A program made the position numbers and the translations under genes. A model generated the notes under the pieces. The model did not search any database. It saw nothing but the letters and a program-made list of their open reading frames with translations, and was not told the origin of the DNA. This document shows positions 29,171 through 37,748 of a stretch of DNA of 64,000 bases, piece by piece. The stretch is from Leisingera aquimarina DSM 24565 (GTDB taxonomy: Bacteria > Pseudomonadota > Alphaproteobacteria > Rhodobacterales > Rhodobacteraceae): positions 3,857,070 through 3,921,069 of the forward strand of contig NZ_KI421504.1 of the NCBI RefSeq assembly GCF_000473165.1, in the 5' to 3' direction. Numbering within the stretch: the first letter of the stretch is position 1; every line of letters starts with the position of its first letter.

Positions 29171-29473
29171 ATGATTATCCGGGTGTTCCGTACCACTGTC
29201 CGTGAAGACAAGATCCAGGACTTCAAGACTTTCCTGACCGACAGCGCGGTGCCGCATGTGCGCCGCCAGCCGGGGCTGGTCTCGGTTACCGCCGGGCTGC
29301 CGCGGCCGGATTCGCCCGCCACCTTCTGCGTCGTCATGGTCTGGGAGAGCATCGAGGCGCTGCAGGCCTTTGCAGGCGAGGACTGGGAGCAGCCGCATGT
29401 GCTGCCGGAGGAAGACCCAATGGTGCTGAGCCGCCAGATTGACCATTATGATATGATCGGGCTGTTGAGCTGA
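29171..29473 (+). CDS. Antibiotic-biosynthesis-monooxygenase-like (ABM) small protein
   Basis: A 100-residue ferredoxin-like ABM domain: IIRVFRTTVREDKIQDFKTFL, then HVRRQPGLVSVTAGLPRPDS and VVMVWESIEALQAFAG. Dimeric family of small oxygenases and stress proteins. The ATG at 29171 is preferred to one four codons earlier because GGGGGGAGAG precedes it. Confidence 0.8.
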   Translation: MIIRVFRTTVREDKIQDFKTFLTDSAVPHVRRQPGLVSVTAGLPRPDSPATFCVVMVWESIEALQAFAGEDWEQPHVLPEEDPMVLSRQIDHYDMIGLLS

Positions 29474-29487
29474 CAGACCTGCCGGGG

Positions 29488-29967
29488 TCAGCCGTCGGCA
29501 CGCCAGCTGTAAACCGTTTCGGTGCCCGAAGGCTCCGGTGTGAAACCGGCTTTCTCCAGCACCCTGGCCGAGGCCGCATTCTCCTGCATGACTCCGCCGC
29601 TGAGCGTCACGCCGCTGCCGCGGAAAAGAGCCAGCAAGCCACCAAGCAGCTCGCTGGCCAGCCCTCGGCCCCAGGCAGCTTCGGCAAACAGATAGCCAAG
29701 GTTCCGGATGGTTGCGCCTTCGTCAGGAAAGGAAAGAATAACCAGCCCGATACCCTGCCCCGCAGTTTCGCGCAGGCCAATCACCTCGGCTTGTTGCGAG
29801 ACCGCCTCCAGAAAGGCCCGGCGGGCGCCGTCGTCTTCTGGGGTCTGAAACCCGGCGGGCAGCCATTGCACCACTTTCGGCGCAAAGAGATCCGCCAATT
29901 CGGCATCAGTCAGGTTCCGCCAGCGCCCGGCGCTCAGCCGCTTGGTTTGCAAGGTCAAAAGACTCAT
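29488..29967 (-). CDS. GNAT-family N-acetyltransferase
   Basis: A 159-residue acetyltransferase of the RimJ/RimL type: LQTKRLSAGRWRNLTDAELA start, NLGYLFAEAAWGRGLASELL for the acetyl-CoA loop, and ENAASARVLEKAGF near the end. The ATG at 29967 overlaps the stop of the TetR gene (ATGA), so the two are co-translated; the protein may belong to the same response. Confidence 0.9.
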   Translation of the reverse strand: MSLLTLQTKRLSAGRWRNLTDAELADLFAPKVVQWLPAGFQTPEDDGARRAFLEAVSQQAEVIGLRETAGQGIGLVILSFPDEGATIRNLGYLFAEAAWGRGLASELLGGLLALFRGSGVTLSGGVMQENAASARVLEKAGFTPEPSGTETVYSWRADG

Positions 29968-30551
29968 GCGCTGACCGCTTTTTGCACCATGTCCCAATAG
30001 ACGTTCTCCACCTCATCCAGCGTCAGGCGCCCCTCGGAACGGTACCATGTGTTAACCCCGTTCAGCATCGCAATCACCGCCAGAGTGGCGATTTTGGTGT
30101 CGGGGATGCGGAACACACGCTGCTCCACACCCTCTTTCAGGATCGCCTCCACGCCGTTTTCGTAATCCCGGCGCAGCGATTCGAGGACGATGAAATTTTC
30201 ATCCGTCAGGTTGCGCAGCTCCATATAGGCGATGAACACCGCATCCGGTCGCTCCAGGTGAAAGCGGATATGAAAGCCGGTAAAGGCCCGCAGCCGCTCT
30301 ACCGCCCCGTCGGCGCGCGGCACCGCGTCCCAAGCGGCCTGAAGCTCGGCCATATGTCCTTGCATCAGGTTGAACAGCAGGCTTTGCTTGTCCGGTGTGT
30401 AGTTATACAGCGCCCCGGCCTGCACCCCCACCTCCTTGGCGATCTGGCGCATTGAGACGGCGGCATAGCCATGCTGCGCAAACAACCGCAAAGCGGCCTC
30501 GCGGATTTTGGGTCCGGTGATATCGGAATGGGAGCCTTGGGTACGTGCCAT
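29964..30551 (-). CDS. TetR-family transcriptional regulator
   Basis: A 195-residue regulator with an N-terminal helix-turn-helix (KIREAALRLFAQHGYAAVSM and KEVGVQAGALYNY) and a ligand-binding C-terminus of the CGL2612/PsrA-like style (FHIRFHLERPDAVFIAYMELR). The ATG at 30551 is chosen because the DNA-binding domain follows directly. A palindrome 13 bases upstream of the start (30565-30580) is a likely autoregulatory operator. Confidence 0.92.
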   Translation of the reverse strand: MARTQGSHSDITGPKIREAALRLFAQHGYAAVSMRQIAKEVGVQAGALYNYTPDKQSLLFNLMQGHMAELQAAWDAVPRADGAVERLRAFTGFHIRFHLERPDAVFIAYMELRNLTDENFIVLESLRRDYENGVEAILKEGVEQRVFRIPDTKIATLAVIAMLNGVNTWYRSEGRLTLDEVENVYWDMVQKAVSA

Positions 30552-30564
30552 GACCGGACCGTAA

Positions 30565-30580
30565 CTGAACATACGTTCAG
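30565..30580. promoter_or_regulatory. Putative TetR operator
   Basis: CTGAAC-ATAC-GTTCAG is a perfect 6-bp-arm palindrome within the leader of the TetR gene. Its TGAAC/GTTCA half-sites are common for TetR-family repressors. Confidence 0.65.
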
Positions 30581-30729
30581 AAAAAAGAGCGGGAATGCCG
30601 AAAAGATGGTCTGGCCTAAACCCCTATGACCCGGCAAAGCCAATCCCCGTACCGGCAGGCGGGAAAGCAATTGTGCGGCGGCCCCGGACGCCCTAGAACC
30701 ATGCAAGGCTAGATACAGGATTTCGTTCA

Positions 30730-30984
30730 ATGCAGGCTTGGGCCCGGATCACATTTCTTCTGGTTTTGGCAGCCGCAGCCGCCTGCACCCGCGTGCCCGA
30801 GCTTGAGGACCGGTTGACTCCTGACCTGCGCGGCGCGGGTTACCCGAAACTGTTGCCGCTGGATGACGCGCTGGAGCCGCTCGACCCGCCGCAGCAGGCC
30901 AGCTCAGACCTGCAGGATGAGCTTGACGCCCGCAGCGCCCGGCTGAAACGCCGCGCCGAGGCCGTGAAAAACGCCGAATTTTAG
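30730..30984 (+). CDS. Small lipoprotein, hypothetical
   Basis: An 84-residue protein. The N-terminus is a lipoprotein signal (ITFLLVLAAAAAC, acylated Cys at residue 19) followed by a Pro-rich stretch and a charged helix (DELDARSARLKRRAEAVKN). Likely anchored to the membrane on the periplasmic side. It may precede hom transcriptionally. Not recognised. Confidence 0.75.
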   Translation: MQAWARITFLLVLAAAAACTRVPELEDRLTPDLRGAGYPKLLPLDDALEPLDPPQQASSDLQDELDARSARLKRRAEAVKNAEF

Positions 30985-31100
30985 ACCGTTCCCGGCTTTC
31001 CCTTCCGCATGTGCCGCACACAGGCGGCAGCAGCGTTGCACGCCCGCGCCGAACCCGCTAAGGCGGGGCCTGAGCATTTCGGAACAAAGGACCTCCAGCT

Positions 31101-32387
31101 ATGACAGAACCGCTTCGTCTTGGGATTGCAGGTTTGGGCACGGTTGGCATCGGCGTGGTGAAGATCATCCACCGCCATGCTGCGCTGCTGGAGGCACGAA
31201 CCGGACGCCCCATTGTGATCACGGCGGTGTCTGCCCGCGACGCCAATAAGGACCGTGGTGTCTCGCTGAAGGACTTCGCCTGGGAAACCGACCCGGTGGC
31301 GCTGGCGGTACGCGATGACGTGGATGTGTTTGTCGAACTGATGGGTGGCCATGAAGGCGCCGCCAAAGCGGCAACCGAGGCCGCACTTGCCGCAGGCAAG
31401 GATGTGGTCACCGCCAACAAGGCGCTGCTCGCGATCCACGGCCAGGCGTTGGCCGAACAGGCCGAGAACGCGGGCCGCGTAATCCGGTTCGAGGCTGCTG
31501 TGGCCGGCGGCATCCCGGTGATCAAATCGCTGACCGAAGGTCTGGCCGGCAATGAGATTACCCGCGTCATGGGCGTGATGAACGGCACCTGTAACTTTAT
31601 CCTCACCCAGATGCAGGCCACCGGCCAGGGTTACAACGCCCTGTTCGAGGAATGCGGCCGCCTGGGCTATCTGGAGGCCGATCCTAACCTGGATGTGGGC
31701 GGCATCGACGCGGGCCACAAGCTGGCGCTGCTGTCCTCAATCGCCTTTGGCACCAAACCGGCCTTTGATGACGTGCAACTGGAAGGCATCCAACGCATCC
31801 AGCTGGAAGACATCAATGCCGCCGCCGATATGGGATACCGCATCAAACTGCTGGGGGTGGCGCAACGCACCGCCCGCGGGCTGGAGCAGCGTATGTCGCC
31901 CTGCCTGGTGCCTGCGAACTCACCGCTGGGCCAGTTGGAAGGCGGCACCAACATGGTGGTGATCGAAGGCGATTCCATCGAACAAGTTGTGCTGCGCGGC
32001 CCCGGTGCCGGCGAAGGCCCGACTGCCAGCGCGGTGATGGGCGATGTCCTGGACCTCGCGCGCGGCCTGCGGATCGCGACCTTTGGCCAGCCCGCCGAAA
32101 CGCTGCAGGAAGTCCCCGCCGCCCAGACCGGTCTGCCCGCGCCGTTCTATCTGCGCATGGGGCTGCTGGACAAACCCGGCGCTTTGGCCAAAGTTGCCGC
32201 TGTGCTGGGCGATGCAGGCGTCTCCATCGACCGGATGCGACAGTACGGCCATTCCGAACCGACCGCGCCGGTGCTGATCGTCACCCACAAATGCACCCGC
32301 GCCACTTTGGATGCCGCGCTGGAAGGCCTCGCCGCCACCGATGTGGTTGACGGCACTCCGGTTGCGCTGCGCATTGAAGAGGTTTGA
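31101..32387 (+). CDS. hom: Homoserine dehydrogenase
   Basis: Reduces aspartate semialdehyde to homoserine, entry to threonine and methionine. The 428 residues show the NAD(P) motif GIAGLGTVGIGVV, the catalytic region VMGVMNGTCNFILTQM and LGYLEADPNLDVGG..., and a C-terminal ACT domain (MGLLDKPGALAKVAAVLGD) for threonine feedback. Followed by glpX at 156 bases. Confidence 0.97.
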   Translation: MTEPLRLGIAGLGTVGIGVVKIIHRHAALLEARTGRPIVITAVSARDANKDRGVSLKDFAWETDPVALAVRDDVDVFVELMGGHEGAAKAATEAALAAGKDVVTANKALLAIHGQALAEQAENAGRVIRFEAAVAGGIPVIKSLTEGLAGNEITRVMGVMNGTCNFILTQMQATGQGYNALFEECGRLGYLEADPNLDVGGIDAGHKLALLSSIAFGTKPAFDDVQLEGIQRIQLEDINAAADMGYRIKLLGVAQRTARGLEQRMSPCLVPANSPLGQLEGGTNMVVIEGDSIEQVVLRGPGAGEGPTASAVMGDVLDLARGLRIATFGQPAETLQEVPAAQTGLPAPFYLRMGLLDKPGALAKVAAVLGDAGVSIDRMRQYGHSEPTAPVLIVTHKCTRATLDAALEGLAATDVVDGTPVALRIEEV

Positions 32388-32543
32388 ACCTCGCGATACG
32401 CCGAAAATCAGCGGTTTTGGTCACTGCGGCTGGATTTTCCTGCCGCGGTGAACGCTATCGCCCCTTGCGAGCCTGCCCTGCCCCGCGCTATTCGGCTTTA
32501 AACGCCCAATTCACATCTGACCCGTTGAGACAGGATTTCCGGT

Positions 32544-33530
32544 ATGACATCGAACACCTCTGACGCGCCCTTTCATGACCGCATGCTGTCGCTGGGCCTC
32601 GCCCGCGTTGCCGAGCAGGCCGCGCTGGCCTCTGCCTCGCTGATCGGCCGCGGCGATGAGAAGGCCGCCGACCAGGCCGCCGTGAACGCCATGCGCGAAC
32701 AGCTGAACCTGCTGGACATCGCCGGCGTTGTCGTAATCGGCGAAGGCGAACGCGACGAGGCACCGATGCTGTACATCGGCGAAGAAGTGGGCTCCGGCAA
32801 CGGCCCCGGCGTCGACATCGCCCTGGACCCTCTGGAAGGCACCACGCTGACCGCCAAAGACATGCCGAACGCTCTGACCGTGATCGCCATGGGCCCGCGC
32901 GGCTCGATGCTGCACGCGCCGGACACCTATATGGACAAACTGGCAATTGGTCCGGGCTATGAAGAGGGCGTTGTGTCTCTGGACATGTCCCCGCGCGAAC
33001 GTGTCGAAGCCCTGGCCGCGGCCAAGGGCTGCGCGCCCTCTGACATCACCGTCTGCATCCTGGAACGCCCGCGCCATGAGGCGATGATCGCCGAAGTGCG
33101 CGAAACCGGCGCTTCGATCCGCCTGATCACCGACGGCGACGTGGCCGGCGTCATGCATTGCGCTGAATCTGAGATTACCGGCATCGACATGTATATGGGC
33201 CAGGGCGGCGCGCCTGAAGGTGTGCTGGCAGCCGCTGCATTGAAATGCATGGGCGGACAGATTTTCGGCCGCCTCCTGTTCCGCAACGACGACGAAAAGG
33301 GCCGCGCCGCCAAAGCAGGCATCACCGACCTGGACCGCGTCTATACCCGCGACGAGATGGTCACCCAGGACGTGATCTTTGCCGCCACCGGCGTCACCGG
33401 CGGCTCTCTTCTGCCCAGCATCAAGCGCACACCTGGCTGGGTTGAGACCACCACGCTGCTGATGCGCTCAAAAACCGGTTCGGTGCGGCGCATGTCCTAC
33501 CGCACGCCGCTGGCGCCGCATCAGGGCTGA
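32544..33530 (+). CDS. glpX: Class II fructose-1,6-bisphosphatase GlpX
   Basis: Gluconeogenic phosphatase, 328 residues. Metal-site motifs are VVVIGEGERDEAPML, GPGVDIALDPLEGTTLTAK (DxLEGT) and the C-terminal IFAATGVTGGSLL. Full length. The hom-glpX-recJ order is common in roseobacters. A terminator-like hairpin follows at 33594. Confidence 0.97.
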   Translation: MTSNTSDAPFHDRMLSLGLARVAEQAALASASLIGRGDEKAADQAAVNAMREQLNLLDIAGVVVIGEGERDEAPMLYIGEEVGSGNGPGVDIALDPLEGTTLTAKDMPNALTVIAMGPRGSMLHAPDTYMDKLAIGPGYEEGVVSLDMSPRERVEALAAAKGCAPSDITVCILERPRHEAMIAEVRETGASIRLITDGDVAGVMHCAESEITGIDMYMGQGGAPEGVLAAAALKCMGGQIFGRLLFRNDDEKGRAAKAGITDLDRVYTRDEMVTQDVIFAATGVTGGSLLPSIKRTPGWVETTTLLMRSKTGSVRRMSYRTPLAPHQG

Positions 33531-33544
33531 GCGTTCCGCCGGGA

Positions 33545-33593
33545 AGCGGCTTGCGCCGCTGCCTCCGGCGGGGATATTTGAAGCCAGAAGAAG
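33545..33593 (+). repeat. Intergenic motif with hairpin, copy B
   Basis: An AGCGGC-TTGC-GCCGCT hairpin is followed by CCTCCGGCGG and the core GGATATTTGAAGCCAGAAG (from 33572). It sits between glpX and recJ. The core differs from copy C at only three of 22 positions. Confidence 0.65.
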
Positions 33594-33617
33594 GGCCGGG
33601 TCCGTTTGGGTCCGGCC
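33594..33617 (+). terminator. Terminator-like hairpin after glpX
   Basis: GGCCGGGTCC and GGGTCCGGCC pair over 10 bp (two G-U pairs) with loop GTTT, then TTT. It lies 64 bases after the glpX stop and 20 bases before recJ. Confidence 0.6.
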
Positions 33618-33637
33618 TTTGCACATGGGGGAAACGC

Positions 33638-35377
33638 ATGAGCTTTTTGGGTGTTGAGCAGTCCTTGACCGGGCGGCGCTGGGTAGGTCCCGGTGTGGAG
33701 ATCGACCGCGCCTCCGAGATGATGGCACAGCAGACCGGCCTGCCCCGATCTGTCTGCCAGGTGCTGGCCCGGCGCGGCGTGCCTGCGATGGAGGCCAAAG
33801 GGTTTCTGGAACCCAGGCTGAAGGACCTGCTGCCGGATCCGCGCGAGATGAAGGATATGGAGCCCGCCGCCACGCGCTTTCTGGAGGCGGTACAGCTGAA
33901 GCAGCGGATAGCGGTTTTTGCCGATTATGACGTCGATGGCGGCAGCTCGGCCGCGCTGCTGTTGGTCTGGCTGCGGCAGATGGGGCTGCAGGCCACGCTT
34001 TACATCCCAGACCGCATCGATGAGGGCTATGGCCCCAATGTGCCCGCGATGCAGGAACTGGCCGCGGCCCATGACCTGATCATCTGCGTCGATTGCGGCA
34101 CCCTCAGCCACGAGCCGATTGCCGCTGCCAAGGGCGCGGATGTGATTGTGCTGGACCACCACCTGGGCGGTGAGACTCTGCCCGATTGCGAGGCGGTGGT
34201 GAACCCCAACCGGCAGGACGAAAGCGGTGATCTGGGATATTTCTGCGCGGCAGGTGTGGTGTTCCTGATGCTGGTCGAGGCTGGACGGCAGCTTCGCAAG
34301 GCAGGAGCCAAGGGGCCGGATCTGATGGCCTTGCTGGATCTGGTGGCATTGGCCACCGTTGCCGATGTGGCGCCGCTGATCGGCGCCAACCGGGCGCTGG
34401 TGCGCCAGGGGCTGAAGGTCATGGGCGCGCGCAAACGTCCCGGTCTGGTGGCCCTGTCCGATGTCTCCCGCATGGATTCGGCGCCCTCCACCTATCACCT
34501 TGGCTTTCTGCTGGGACCGCGGGTCAATGCCGGCGGGCGGATCGGCAAGGCGGACCTCGGCGCGCGGCTGCTGTCGACTGACAATCCGCATGAGGCCGCC
34601 GCCCTGGCCGAACGGCTGGATGAGCTGAACACCGAGCGCCGCGACATCGAAAACGCGGTACGGGCCGCCGCCCTGCAACAAGCGGAAGACCGCGGGCTGG
34701 AGGCTCCGCTGGTTTGGGCCGCTGGCGAGGGCTGGCATCCCGGCGTGGTCGGCATCGTTGCCTCGCGCCTGAAGGAAGCCGCAAACAGGCCCGCAGTTGT
34801 GATCGGCTTTGACAGCGATGAGGGTAAGGGATCTGGCCGGTCCGTGTCCGGCGTCGATCTGGGCGCCTCGATCCAGCGGCTGGCGGCCGAGGGGCTGCTG
34901 GTCAAGGGCGGCGGCCACAAAATGGCGGCAGGTCTCACCGTCATGCGGGACAAACTGGAACCAGCGATGGCGCGGCTGTCGGAGCTGTTGGAGAAACAAG
35001 GCGCAGGACAGGGCGGCCCGGCCGATCTGAAGCTGGACGGCGCCCTGATGCCCGGTGCCGCCACGGTGGACCTGATCGACCAGATCGAACAGGCAGGCCC
35101 CTTTGGCGCAGGCGCCCCTGCCCCGCGCTATGCGCTGCCGGATCTGCAGGTGCGTTTTGCCAAGAAGGTGGGGGAAAGCCATCTGAAGATTTCTCTCAGT
35201 GACGGTATGGGCGGCGGTGTGGACGGGATCTGCTTTGGCGCCTTCGACACCGCGCTTGGTCCCCGCCTGCTGGAACACGGCGGCGCCCGCTTCCACTTTG
35301 CCGGACGGCTGGAAGTCAACAGTTGGGGCGGTCGTCAAAGCCCGCAACTGCGCCTGGAAGACGCCGCAGAAGCCTAA
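33638..35377 (+). CDS. recJ: Single-stranded-DNA exonuclease RecJ
   Basis: A 5'-3' exonuclease for recombination and mismatch repair, 579 residues. DHH-superfamily motifs are FADYDVDGGSSAALLL, DHHLG, and ATVADVAPLIG; the DHHA1 motif is VKGGGHKMAAGLTV. The ATG at 33638 follows GGGGGAAACG. The frame is open further upstream but that stretch holds a repeat and hairpin. Confidence 0.96.
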   Translation: MSFLGVEQSLTGRRWVGPGVEIDRASEMMAQQTGLPRSVCQVLARRGVPAMEAKGFLEPRLKDLLPDPREMKDMEPAATRFLEAVQLKQRIAVFADYDVDGGSSAALLLVWLRQMGLQATLYIPDRIDEGYGPNVPAMQELAAAHDLIICVDCGTLSHEPIAAAKGADVIVLDHHLGGETLPDCEAVVNPNRQDESGDLGYFCAAGVVFLMLVEAGRQLRKAGAKGPDLMALLDLVALATVADVAPLIGANRALVRQGLKVMGARKRPGLVALSDVSRMDSAPSTYHLGFLLGPRVNAGGRIGKADLGARLLSTDNPHEAAALAERLDELNTERRDIENAVRAAALQQAEDRGLEAPLVWAAGEGWHPGVVGIVASRLKEAANRPAVVIGFDSDEGKGSGRSVSGVDLGASIQRLAAEGLLVKGGGHKMAAGLTVMRDKLEPAMARLSELLEKQGAGQGGPADLKLDGALMPGAATVDLIDQIEQAGPFGAGAPAPRYALPDLQVRFAKKVGESHLKISLSDGMGGGVDGICFGAFDTALGPRLLEHGGARFHFAGRLEVNSWGGRQSPQLRLEDAAEA

Positions 35378-35481
35378 ATTTTCAAAGACTTACCCCCTGT
35401 GGATAAGAAACTTTACTGTGGCCCGTTTTTCCCCTTGCGGGATCCGGCTGTTGCGACTAAACACCCGCTCATGCATAGAGT

Positions 35482-35556
35482 GGCCCGTTCGTCTATCGGT
35501 TAGGACGCCAGGTTTTCAACCTGGAAAGAGGGGTTCGATTCCCCTACGGGCTGCCA
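35482..35556 (+). tRNA. tRNA-Glu (anticodon TTC)
   Basis: 75 bases including CCA. The acceptor stem pairs GGCCCGT with ACGGGCT, the anticodon arm is CCAGG-TTTTCAA-CCTGG (TTC, reads GAA/GAG), and the T arm is GGGG-TTCGATT-CCCC-type. Identical to the copy at 37239. CCA is genome-encoded. Confidence 0.97.
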
Positions 35557-35740
35557 CTTTACCCACGCTCTCGGAAAGCACACCTAACACCTTGAGCGGA
35601 AACGTGGTTTTGGGGGTTCGACGACCTTTTCCACGCTGAAAATCTATTGGTTCCTGAAATGTTAGCCTAAGCACCAAATGCTTAACCTCCAACGAACCGT
35701 TTACCCAATATTTCCAAGGGCTTGTCAAAAACCCTGAAGT
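35557..35740. other. Spacer between tRNA-Glu and the IS481 element
   Basis: 184 bases, no gene seen. ACTTTACCCAC just after the tRNA recurs, slightly changed, at 37066. Confidence 0.4.
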
Positions 35741-35771
35741 GTAAAACTTCAGACTTGATCTGATAGGCATC

Positions 35772-36899
35772 TCAGTTCTCTGTGCTGAGAATGGGTTGCC
35801 GACTGTCCGATGGATCGGAAGCCGTGATCGTCTTGTCCCTGGCAATATGCAGCGTTTCGCGGAAGGATTGCATAGGCGTCTTGCCATAGCGGTATCTTCC
35901 CGAATTGCGGCCGCTGCTCGTTGTATCTGGCCAGCCAGGCGTCCAGGTCCACCTGCAATTCCTCCACCGGCCGGTAGAGCTTCTTGCGGAAGGCGATGTC
36001 GCAGAACTCATCCTTGATGGTCCGGTGGAAGCGCTCGCAGATCCCGTTCGCCCTGCAATCGATCAACTGGATCGATTGCCTTACGGTCTCACTCTGGGGG
36101 CTGTTCGCCTTGGCTCTCGTGTGGTCCACGTCCCCGGCCGCCAAGTAGAGCTGATAGGCATGGCTTCCGGCTTTGCCGCAATATTCGGTGCCGCGGCCCG
36201 TCAGGATGCGCAACAGGCTGATGCCGTGTCCGGCAAAGAAGGGGATAACCCTGTCATTCAGCAGGCCGGCGGCGGTGATCGCCGTTTTTCCCGGTGCAGA
36301 GCTTACCGGCCGCCACCCGCGCATAGGTCTCGATGAAGGTCTGCTGGCAGATGCGTCCCACTCCCTTCATCGTGCCCAGGTAATAGGTGCCCTGGCTGCC
36401 GGGATAGCCCGGATGGCGGCTTTCGATCTCGCCATGCGCCCCCTTCTTCTGCCGGGCCTTCTCCAGCGCGGCCATCTGCGCCTCGGTGAGCAGGATGCCG
36501 TCCTGGGCGGCACGGGCCTTCCAATGCCTTGAGGCGTTTCTTCATGGCCTCCAGACCGTTGCGCAGCCAGATCGAGCGGACGCCGGAAGATGACACCATG
36601 ATGCCCTGCTGCCGGAGTTCCCGCGAGGCGCGCTTCTGCCCCGGCGCCGGGTTTTCAATCGCCAGTTCGATCACCGCCCGCTCAACGTGCTCCGGCACCC
36701 GGTTCTTCAGGATCGGCTTGCGGCGGCTGAGATCCATCAGCGCCTGCCCGCCGCCCTGTTTACAGAGCTCCATGAAGCGGTAGCAGCTGTCCCGGCTGCA
36801 CCCCATCACCTTGCAGGCCTGCGAAACGCTGCCGAGCTGCTTCGCAAGCTCCAGCAGCCCCAGCTTCGGCTTGATGATCTTGTTCTGAATACTCGTCAT
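35772..36899 (-). pseudogene. IS481-family transposase, frameshifted
   Basis: The N-terminus is intact: KPKLGLLELAKQLGSVSQAC, CSRDSCYRF and GVRSIWLRNGLEAMKKRLKA. The frame is then lost near 36540, resumes as EIESRHPGYPGSQGTYYLG, shifts again near 36310, and continues as DFLN-like AGLLNDRVIPFFAGHG, TGRGTEYCG (catalytic D/E region) and NGICERFHRTIKDEF. A third shift near 35910 leads to RYGKTPMQSF at the C-terminus. An in-frame insert carrying a 10-bp hairpin (36055-36079) interrupts the otherwise conserved SPQ-NGICERF junction. It cannot make a full transposase. Confidence 0.85.
36055..36079. repeat. Hairpin inside the transposase pseudogene
   Basis: GCAATCGATC (36055-36064) and GATCGATTGC (36070-36079) form a perfect 10-bp inverted repeat with loop AACTG. 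It lies in extra sequence not expected in IS481 transposases. Confidence 0.7.
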
Positions 36900-36964
36900 T
36901 GATCGGCACTCCTTGCTTGCGCTCCTGAAGAGCAGAAATGTCAGATCAAGTCGCGTGTTCTACA

Positions 36965-37238
36965 GGTAAACGCTTCTCAGGCCTATTTTTTTAAAGCTTC
37001 AATCTGGCTTTCCCATTCGCCCAGCGCCTTAAACAGAGAGTTCGAACTTTCTCCCGAAAGGCCTGCCACTTTCCCCACATATGAGTGACGCATTATCTTA
37101 GCCGCCGCGGCTTGGTTTTGTCTTTTTTTTCATCCGCTTAACTGCTGAACACGGGATATGGAAAAACTTTGCACCTCCGCAATAAAACCTCTTGCGCCCG
37201 GCCATGGCAATCAGTAAACACCGCTACACAGACAGCGT
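36965..37238. other. Spacer with possible decayed tRNA tail
   Basis: 274 bases without a gene. CTGCCACTTTCCCCAC at 37063-37078 matches the end of tRNA-Glu plus its downstream flank (35551-35566) at 15 of 16 positions, preceded by a T-loop-like GAGTTCGAAC. This may be a tRNA remnant. Confidence 0.35.
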
Positions 37239-37313
37239 GGCCCGTTCGTCTATCGGTTAGGACGCCAGGTTTTCAACCTGGAAAGAGGGGTTCGATTCCC
37301 CTACGGGCTGCCA
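37239..37313 (+). tRNA. tRNA-Glu (anticodon TTC), second copy
   Basis: 75 bases, identical to the gene at 35482, CCA included. The shared upstream base context is only GTGG/AGTGG, so duplication covers little more than the tRNA itself. Confidence 0.97.
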
Positions 37314-37748
37314 CTCTTCCTGACATATTGCGTCAAGCTGAACACGCGCTGCGTCCAAGCGTTTGATGCAGGAATGCTTAGCTGTTTTATGGTTCAAGCC
37401 GCTGTCCCAGGCCCGGGAAACACTATGTGCATCACCCTTGCGGCTGATCACGCCATGGGTTTCGCCATCTTGCGTATCCGGGGCACTTTCGGCACCGGCG
37501 CCCGATCTTGTGCCGGGTGTTCTCAATGCTGGAAACCAACAAGGCCCGAAACCTTCCACAGGAAGAATGGCATTGCAGCTCTCAGCGCAGCGCTTGCCAC
37601 CGCCCCCCGGGTGACGCACAAGATGCAGCCGCAAAGCGCACCCGTGCTGCTGAGATCCAGGAAAATTTCTCTCCCCTGGCCCTGAGATCAAAGGCCGGTG
37701 CGGACAGCCGCTGCGCCGTCTGCTCACAGCCTCACAAACCGGAAGCCT
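37314..37748. other. Gene-free stretch after tRNA-Glu
   Basis: 435 bases. Both strands have open frames but none looks like protein. No terminator, repeat or RNA gene was recognised. Confidence 0.45.

Larger units (their letters stand above)
35741..36964 (-). mobile_element. IS481-family insertion sequence, degenerate
   Basis: 1224 bases bounded by terminal inverted repeats: TGTAAAACTTCAGACTTGAT at 35741 and, reading inward from 36964, TGTAGAACACGCGACTTGAT; the matching core GACTTGATCTGA is perfect. It encodes a single IS481-type transposase now broken by frameshifts. No clear target-site duplication is visible, so it may be old or have lost an edge. Inserted between twin tRNA-Glu genes. Confidence 0.82.

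Noticed and set aside
35482-37313. Genomic island bounded by tRNA-Glu and an att site
   Set aside because: Both copies are full tRNA genes, not 3' fragments, and no integrase gene lies between them; only an IS element does.
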